Source: Verrucomicrobiaceae bacterium (GTDB lineage Bacteria > Verrucomicrobiota > Verrucomicrobiia > Verrucomicrobiales > Verrucomicrobiaceae). From it: a DNA stretch of 36,056 nucleotides. Numbering within the stretch: the first letter of the stretch is position 1; each line of letters starts with the position of its first letter. The notes below the pieces were generated by a model that had not been told where the DNA came from, did not search any database, and worked only from the letters and a program-made list of their open reading frames with translations. Both the position numbers and the translations under genes were made by a program. Positions 30,793-36,056 of this stretch are shown here, piece by piece. The stretch covers positions 1 through 36,056 of the forward strand of contig JARXAL010000247.1 in the NCBI GenBank assembly GCA_029865835.1. The letters run 5' to 3'.

Positions 30793-32238
30793 ATGCTACG
30801 CCTTCTCTTCGTCTCCGCTCTTCTCCCGCTGTTCATCGCACAAGCAGAACGTCCCAATGTTCTCCTAATCCTGGTCGATGACTTGAAACCCGCTCTCGGC
30901 TGTTACGGTGATTCAGCAGCCCGGACACCCAACATCGACCGCCTAGCAGCAAGAGGCATGCGTTTTGATTTGGCCTACTGCAATCAAGCCGTCTGCGCGC
31001 CATCAAGGTTCACCTTGATGCTGGGTTCGCACTCCACCTCCACCGGCCTTTATTCACTAGGCAGCTCCCTGCGGCAAATCCTGCCAGAAGCAGTCACCAT
31101 GCCGCAACACTTCGCCAAGCACGGCGGCTATCGCACCGAATCCATTGGCAAGGTCCTTCACGTCGGTCACGGCAACGAAGGAGATCCAATGTCCTTCAGC
31201 GTGCCCCATTTCAAAGATAAGGTCATCGAATACCTCAACCCCGAAAGCACCAACGGAGGTCAACTCACCCGAGAAGAGGCCCTGTTCACCAATCAGAAGC
31301 TCAGCGAAATCAAATCCCTCCCGCGCGGCGCCGCTTTCGAATCACCTGATGTCACCGATGAAGACTATGCCGATGGTCGTGTCGCAAACGAAACCATCGC
31401 ACGCCTGCAAGCGGCGCAGCAACGACGCAAGCAAAACGGCACTCCCTTCTTCATCGCCACAGGTTTCGTTCGCCCGCACCTGCCATTCTCAGCCCCAAAA
31501 AAGTACTGGGACATGCATGATCCTCAAAAGCTGCCGATGCCCACCTTCGAAGACCACCCAGCAGGTTCGCCTAAAGTCGCCCACAAGCGCGGTGGCGAGA
31601 TCGATGCCTACACTCCCGCAACAACCCAAAAGCTCATCCATGGCTACTATGCAGGCACCAGCTTCATCGATGCCCAAATCGGCAAGGTGATCGATGAGCT
31701 GGATCGTCTCGACCTCACCGAGAACACCATCATCGTGCTCTGGGGTGATCACGGCTTTCACCTCGGAGATCACGGTATCTGGACCAAACACACAAACTAT
31801 GAGCAAGCCAACCGCATCCCCATCCTCATCAGCGCCCCGGGCATCACCCAACCCAACAGCAGCACGCGTCAACTCGCCGAGTCCGTGGACCTCTTTCCCA
31901 CGCTCGCCGAACTTGCTCAACTCCCCCCCCCTTCAGGCCCACAAGCCATCGACGGACTAAGTCTCGTGCCCGTTCTCAAAGACTCAGATGCCCGCGTACG
32001 CGACCACGCCTTCCACTGCTTCCCCAAACAAACCCTCGGCCGAGCCATCCGCACGGAGCGTTATCGACTCGTCGAATGGAAAAACCCAGGCAGCGCCCCT
32101 CACACCGCCGAACTCGAGCTCTACGACTACAATACCGATCCGCTCGAAGCCAAAAACCTAGCCACCGATCAACCCGATATTGCAAACCAACTCCGAAACA
32201 TTCTCGCCAAGTATCCTGAAGCCAAAGCTATCAGGTGA
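30793..32238 (+). CDS. Secreted sulfatase 6 (iduronate-2-sulfatase-like)
   Basis: The 481-residue protein has a signal peptide (to about 18), PNVLLILVDDLKPALGCYG, and the maturation motif CAPSRFTLMLGSHSTSTGLY with Cys68. IGKVLHVGHG, FVRPHLPFSAPKKYWDMHD and LWGDHGFHLGDHGIWTKHTNYE match iduronate-2-sulfatase-like (S1_7) enzymes closely. Unlike the other five sulfatases it has no long basic tail, ending PEAKAIR. It is separated from sulfatase 5 by 105 bp containing palindromic site B, so it may have its own control. It closes the sulfatase island. Confidence 0.93.
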   Translation: MLRLLFVSALLPLFIAQAERPNVLLILVDDLKPALGCYGDSAARTPNIDRLAARGMRFDLAYCNQAVCAPSRFTLMLGSHSTSTGLYSLGSSLRQILPEAVTMPQHFAKHGGYRTESIGKVLHVGHGNEGDPMSFSVPHFKDKVIEYLNPESTNGGQLTREEALFTNQKLSEIKSLPRGAAFESPDVTDEDYADGRVANETIARLQAAQQRRKQNGTPFFIATGFVRPHLPFSAPKKYWDMHDPQKLPMPTFEDHPAGSPKVAHKRGGEIDAYTPATTQKLIHGYYAGTSFIDAQIGKVIDELDRLDLTENTIIVLWGDHGFHLGDHGIWTKHTNYEQANRIPILISAPGITQPNSSTRQLAESVDLFPTLAELAQLPPPSGPQAIDGLSLVPVLKDSDARVRDHAFHCFPKQTLGRAIRTERYRLVEWKNPGSAPHTAELELYDYNTDPLEAKNLATDQPDIANQLRNILAKYPEAKAIR

Positions 32239-32331
32239 AACTCGGCCTCATCCACTCTTTGCTGGTTTCATAGATTGCCAGTGCCGATCTACAATCGTAT
32301 CCAGTGGTGTGCCTGATGCTAGAAATGGGTG

Positions 32332-32364
32332 AAAGGGAACGCGACCCAAAGGCCGCGCCCCCTT
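32332..32364 (-). terminator. Terminator-like hairpin after the pilus/secretion operon
   Basis: On the minus strand a stem of about 12-14 bp (GGGGGCGCGGCC with GGTCGCGTTCCC, including G-U pairs) closes the loop TTTG and is followed by TTTC. It lies just after the GspF-type gene stop at 32380. The T-run is short. Confidence 0.5.
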
Positions 32365-32379
32365 CCTTCACAAAGATCC

Positions 32380-33609
32380 TTACCCCTTCTTCCCGAGAAC
32401 CACGTCTCCGAGACTGAACATCGGACCATAGATAGCGTAGATCAGGAAACCCACCAGAACACCCAAGATCATCATGGTCAGAGGCTCAATGATCTTGTCC
32501 ATCTGACTGGCCAATCCATCCAGTTCCTCCTCATAGTCATCGGCGATCTCCGCAAGCATTTCCGTCCCGGTCCCGGTCTCCGCAGAAAGCTCAATCATCC
32601 CGCACAATGTCCTCGCATCTGGCCCAAGCCAATGCGACTCCATCAGGAAGGCCTCATGCAAGTTCCGGCCAATATTGATGTGATTGCGAAGCCGTGTGAA
32701 AAATTCCTTGTAATGGTAGTGCCAGGACGCCCTCGCGGTAATCTCCAGCGCACTCGTCAACCGCACGTTCGAATCCACAAGCATCGCCATCGTCCGAAAA
32801 CTCGTGGCTGCAGCCGATTTCCGAACCAAGTTACCCACAATCGGAAGCTTCAAAATCAGATCCTGAACTCTCGGAATAGCGGTGATCACCCCAAAATTCT
32901 GAAATAAAACATAAAGCCCAAAGAATGGAGCCGCCGCCATGTAAGGCTTCTTCAAGAGCAAGTCCGACAACCACATCAGCGCCTTGGTTCCCATCGGTAA
33001 CTCGACCTTGAAAGACAAAAAGAGTTTACTCATCGCAGGCACGAGTGTGAAACTCATCGCAATAATCACCGCTACAGCCAGAACAATCACCACCGCGGGA
33101 TAAATCATCCCACCCTTCAGTTTCTTGATGATCTTAGATCCCTTCTTCTGTGCAATCCCAATCCGTTTGCACACCCGCGCTAACTGCCCCGCCTCTTCAC
33201 CTGCCATCACGAGAGATAGGATATCATCCGGAAACACATCCGGATACTTGACCATCGAATCACTCAATTTCTCTCCCTGGCTGATTGCAAATACGATCTC
33301 GGCGATCACGCCTTTGTAGCGCGCCGATTTCATACGATTCACCTGCAATCCCAACGCCTTGGTCAATGTGATGTTTCGTTCCAAACACCTTCCCAACCCC
33401 GAGAAAAGCTGAGCGCGATCCTCCGTCCCCCCTTTGGCCGACGTCATTCTTTGCAGTCTTTCGTCTGCCCCAGTAATATCCTCAACAGTCGCCGTTTCGT
33501 TTGACGACATCCCACACGCAATCAAGGCCTTCTCGTGAGTATCAGTGTCTACCAACGTGATGGTCGTATGACCCGTATGAACATTTGTGACTTTGACTTT
33601 CTTCAGCAT
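32380..33609 (-). CDS. Type II secretion / type IV pilus inner-membrane platform protein (GspF/PilC family)
   Basis: This inner-membrane protein forms the platform that couples the assembly ATPase to pilin insertion. The 409-residue protein has two copies of the T2SSF domain. The first (about 67-195) contains FSGLGRCLERNITLTKAL, GEKLSDSMVKYPDVFPDDILSLVMAGEEAGQL and the membrane segment around IYPAVVIVLAVAVIIAM. The second (about 265-400) has TMAMLVDSNVRLTSALEI, then IELSAETGTGTEMLAEIADDYEEEL and the last membrane segment MMILGVLVGFLIYAIYGPMF. It is the last gene of the minus-strand operon; a terminator-like hairpin follows. The ATPase and secretin are not in the window, so pilus or secretion function is not decided. 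Confidence 0.9.
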   Translation of the reverse strand: MLKKVKVTNVHTGHTTITLVDTDTHEKALIACGMSSNETATVEDITGADERLQRMTSAKGGTEDRAQLFSGLGRCLERNITLTKALGLQVNRMKSARYKGVIAEIVFAISQGEKLSDSMVKYPDVFPDDILSLVMAGEEAGQLARVCKRIGIAQKKGSKIIKKLKGGMIYPAVVIVLAVAVIIAMSFTLVPAMSKLFLSFKVELPMGTKALMWLSDLLLKKPYMAAAPFFGLYVLFQNFGVITAIPRVQDLILKLPIVGNLVRKSAAATSFRTMAMLVDSNVRLTSALEITARASWHYHYKEFFTRLRNHINIGRNLHEAFLMESHWLGPDARTLCGMIELSAETGTGTEMLAEIADDYEEELDGLASQMDKIIEPLTMMILGVLVGFLIYAIYGPMFSLGDVVLGKKG

Positions 33610-33630
33610 ATGCGATGGTGAAATTAGATT

Positions 33631-34092
33631 TTAGTACTGAGCGGCAATCGAAGGACGGCAAACGACCAACTCCATTGGACTTCCCTCCTGGCGTCCAGAT
33701 GGATTAGGCGCAATGTTGGCAGACACCCGAACCAAGGCCGCTTGAACCGTTGCGGGCTGACCAGCTGTCCCCACATTGACGATCCCCTGTGGAAGCAGTG
33801 CCCCACGATCAAAAAGTGCCCCACTTAAGAATCGGTTTCCATCGGTGGTTGGAAGGATTGCTGCAATTTCAATCGGGTCCAATCCCAACTGCCATAGCCG
33901 AGCCATATTCTCTTGATAATTTCGAGCCACAGACACTCGACGCGCCAAATCTTCCTGCAAACCAACCGATGCAGACAGGCTCGCCGCCGCGCCCGCCCCA
34001 ATGGCAACAATCGCCCCAGCGGCCAATACCTCGATCAACGAATAAGCACGTACGCTCAGTCGATGCTTCAACAAATGAATCGTATTCTTCAT
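33631..34092 (-). CDS. Prepilin-like protein (type IV pilin/pseudopilin N-terminus)
   Basis: The 153-residue protein from ATG 34092 has a basic leader (MKNTIHLLKHRLSVRA) and then YSLIEVLAAGAIVAIGAGAAAS, a class III signal: the leader is cleaved before the aromatic residue, Glu is at +5, and a hydrophobic helix follows. The residue before the cut is Ala rather than the usual Gly, so processing may be less typical. The rest resembles no specific family; the end is QGIVNVG..., then VVCRPSIAAQY. It sits between the 573-residue protein and GspF with gaps of 14 and 21 nt, so it is probably a minor pilin of the same system. A GTG at 34107 would add five residues. Confidence 0.75.
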   Translation of the reverse strand: MKNTIHLLKHRLSVRAYSLIEVLAAGAIVAIGAGAAASLSASVGLQEDLARRVSVARNYQENMARLWQLGLDPIEIAAILPTTDGNRFLSGALFDRGALLPQGIVNVGTAGQPATVQAALVRVSANIAPNPSGRQEGSPMELVVCRPSIAAQY

Positions 34093-34106
34093 GGCAGTAG
34101 TTCCCA

Positions 34107-35828
34107 CTAATAAGGTGATGCAGAACCTCCCAACGGAAGGGTGACGTACGTCTCAAGCCAGGCGTCTTTGGGCAACAAGCTACTATACTTCGGTCCGGCA
34201 GCCCCAACTGGCTCAGGCGTATTATCCAACGCAAAAGTCAACGCATCCCAGGCTTCATTCCTCGCAAAACCGGAAGCCGAACGACGGCGCTTGAACAACC
34301 AATTGGTCATTACCCCACCCGTGATTCGCGTGTTGTTTGATGATTTGATATTCACATACATTTCGCGTGACTCATTCACAATGACACCGCGCCAGTTGTA
34401 CATTCGACGCCCGCTCTCTAGCACAAAATTACCTTCCCAATTGAGCTCCAGACGATCCGTTACACTTCCCCCTTTGGCGCCCAAAACCCAACGTCTGTTG
34501 TTTTGATGCTCAAATCGGATATCTTGCACAGGGGAAATCAAGTCACCTGCATTTTTAACGATCAAACAAATCAAAGGTCTCAGCAATCCTGCATCAGTAA
34601 ATGCTGTCGACAGAGGAGCTTGTCCACGAAATACCACCTGATGAATCCGGGTGGTTCCAGTCCCGGCCGTAATGCGTATGTGCGGCAGATTCGGATCATC
34701 CATCTTGACGAACAAAACGTTCCACGTCCCACCCGCTGTTGTCACCAAAGGCGTCGCATTCGTCGGGTAAGTGATTCCAACCGTTTCTCCAGGTTGCGCA
34801 GGACGCAAGGGACTGCTCGGAATCTGACGTTCCACATACAATGGCGGATTCGCTCCACCGTAACTGTAGTTGGAACTATCGACTGTGACGTAGTTCCCTC
34901 GTCCGGCCGCCTGCTCAGCCTCCATGATGTGCCAAAGTGAGTTGCTTGTGTGACTATCATTGCGAACCACGTTCAGTTCTCCCTTCCACAATTCTGAGGC
35001 ACCTCCTGAAACACTACCCCCAGTCATCGGCACACCCGCGAGGGTGCTTGGTGGCATCCTTGTTCCAGACAAACTGGTTCCAACGACTAGGCGGTTAGCC
35101 GGATCTCCAGGAATGACCAATCCCGTGCATCGCCCCGGAATCTGCAATGGATTAGCGGTCGATGAACCGAACAAATCTTCCGGCCGCCTTATCGTCATAC
35201 GTCCTTCGACCCGCCAGGCCGCAAAATGCCCCGCCAAGGTGTTATCAAACCACACGTCTAAAAGTTCCGTTTGACCTACTGGCTTGCGATACACTGTGAA
35301 AAGGTCTCCCCGTAGCGCAGGACAGGCCATTTTCATAAACCCATACAAATTCAATTCATCCTGTTCCAACCCCATTGACACCCCTTCTGCCGATCGGCGA
35401 CTCAAGATCGATCCGCCACTCGGCATAACACCAGAAGGATTGTACGGAAATACCGTTGAACTGGTAGTGGCATCCTCTGAATTCGTAAACACACTCCCCG
35501 TCCATGCCCCCATTGCAACACCTCCCCACTTCAGACCTCCTGGTCCGACCAGCACACTATCCCAGTTACCTGCTTGACTAGCACCTGCTCCATAGCCCCG
35601 CTCAAGCAGAACCTGACGCCCTATGACCTTGGAATTCTCTAAGGATTGCCTCCTCTTCAGCCCATCCGCCATATAGTTCACCTGCTGCGAACGCGTCGCC
35701 ATCAGTCCCACCCAGGCAGACATAATGATTCCCGTCACCACCATCATCATTAGCGCGGCCGCCATCAACGCACCACGACGACTGCGCGTTGCAAAAGGCC
35801 TTGATGTCGAAGGAGCGATCATAAGCAT
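34107..35828 (-). CDS. Large PilX-like pilus-associated protein (573 aa)
   Basis: The N-terminus has a basic Ser/Arg leader (RSRRG) followed by ALMAAALMMMVVTGIIMSAW, then TRSQQVNYMADGLKRRQSLEN. This matches the layout of PilX-type minor pilins: RG, a hydrophobic helix, then a Gln/Asn-rich helix. The following ~500 residues are Ser/Thr/Gly-rich and beta-rich and resemble no family I can name. At 573 residues it is about three times the size of a usual PilX. It lies 9 nt behind the upstream partial gene and 14 nt ahead of the prepilin-like gene. An adhesin or pilus-tip role is possible but unproven. Codon use is less C/G-biased than in the first half of the window. Confidence 0.6.
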   Translation of the reverse strand: MLMIAPSTSRPFATRSRRGALMAAALMMMVVTGIIMSAWVGLMATRSQQVNYMADGLKRRQSLENSKVIGRQVLLERGYGAGASQAGNWDSVLVGPGGLKWGGVAMGAWTGSVFTNSEDATTSSTVFPYNPSGVMPSGGSILSRRSAEGVSMGLEQDELNLYGFMKMACPALRGDLFTVYRKPVGQTELLDVWFDNTLAGHFAAWRVEGRMTIRRPEDLFGSSTANPLQIPGRCTGLVIPGDPANRLVVGTSLSGTRMPPSTLAGVPMTGGSVSGGASELWKGELNVVRNDSHTSNSLWHIMEAEQAAGRGNYVTVDSSNYSYGGANPPLYVERQIPSSPLRPAQPGETVGITYPTNATPLVTTAGGTWNVLFVKMDDPNLPHIRITAGTGTTRIHQVVFRGQAPLSTAFTDAGLLRPLICLIVKNAGDLISPVQDIRFEHQNNRRWVLGAKGGSVTDRLELNWEGNFVLESGRRMYNWRGVIVNESREMYVNIKSSNNTRITGGVMTNWLFKRRRSASGFARNEAWDALTFALDNTPEPVGAAGPKYSSLLPKDAWLETYVTLPLGGSASPY

Positions 35829-35837
35829 AAATCCAGT

Positions 35838-36056
35838 TCAGAGAGCCGGAAACATCGGTGTGGTAAACATGAACGAAGTTCGCCCACCCATATGATTGTA
35901 GGCCCGCCTCGCTTCACGAGGTTGACCACTTAACGGCAAAGACTCCAAATCCTGCATCGCCGGATCCGGCCACCAAATGAAATAGAACGGCTGCTCCGCA
36001 GCGACCTTGAATCGGTCTTGCCCCAACACGCTGTCCTCCACCACTGACCGCTTAAC
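35838..36056 (-). CDS. C-terminal part of an unidentified gene running off the window edge
   Basis: The minus-strand frame is open to the right edge, so only the last 72 residues are seen. They include FKVAAEQPFYFIWWPDPAMQ and end FMFTTPMFPAL. No family is recognised. It ends 9 nt before the 573-residue PilX-like gene and is on the same strand, so it probably belongs to the same pilus/secretion operon. Confidence 0.6.
   Translation of the reverse strand, partial: VKRSVVEDSVLGQDRFKVAAEQPFYFIWWPDPAMQDLESLPLSGQPREARRAYNHMGGRTSFMFTTPMFPAL

Overview
The window looks like a chromosomal segment of a Verrucomicrobiota bacterium, probably Verrucomicrobiales and Prosthecobacter-like. It is GC-rich, and it combines many secreted formylglycine-type sulfatases with DUF1552, DUF1592-type cytochrome and DUF1080 proteins, a mix typical of the Planctomycetes-Verrucomicrobia group. 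The lineage is inferred from gene content only. The + strand carries a strong excess of C over G whichever strand is coding, so almost every real gene has a long antisense shadow reading frame.

Region 1 (1-18 kb) is mostly housekeeping and mixed genes: a long SAICAR synthetase (purC-like), a D-lactate-dehydrogenase-type gene interrupted by one in-frame stop, tRNA-Arg(CCG), a Gfo/Idh/MocA oxidoreductase, a tiny lipoprotein, a sodium:solute symporter, an Hsp33 (hslO) plus zinc-ribbon pair, an M29-type aminopeptidase, a standalone ovothiol-type methyltransferase, prmC-murA-ferritin, an LptA/OstA-like lipoprotein with a dihydrofolate-reductase-family gene, an MBL hydrolase, a Fur-family regulator with an SH3-like protein, a toxin-antitoxin pair, an EF-hand protein and a spermidine-synthase-like protein. 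Between the reductase and the MBL hydrolase lie two abutting palindromic elements (184 bp and 128 bp) that look like miniature mobile elements or very large hairpins.

Region 2 (18-32.2 kb) is a sulfatase island: six secreted Cys-type sulfatases, all on the + strand, with a DUF1080 protein on the minus strand at its left edge and a DUF1552/DUF1592 pair on the minus strand in the middle. It probably serves breakdown of a sulfated polysaccharide outside the cytoplasm. Five of the six sulfatases end in a lysine-rich tail, and the DUF1592-type protein carries a lysine-rich insertion of about 106 residues. Two of the sulfatase genes share the same palindrome about 47 nt upstream of their start codons, a candidate regulatory site. 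No sulfatase-maturing enzyme is present in the window.

Region 3 (32.3-36.06 kb, minus strand) is a pilus/type II secretion-like operon with lower GC: an unfinished gene at the right edge, a 573-residue protein with a PilX-like N-terminus, a prepilin-like protein and a GspF/PilC-type membrane platform protein, closed by a terminator-like hairpin.
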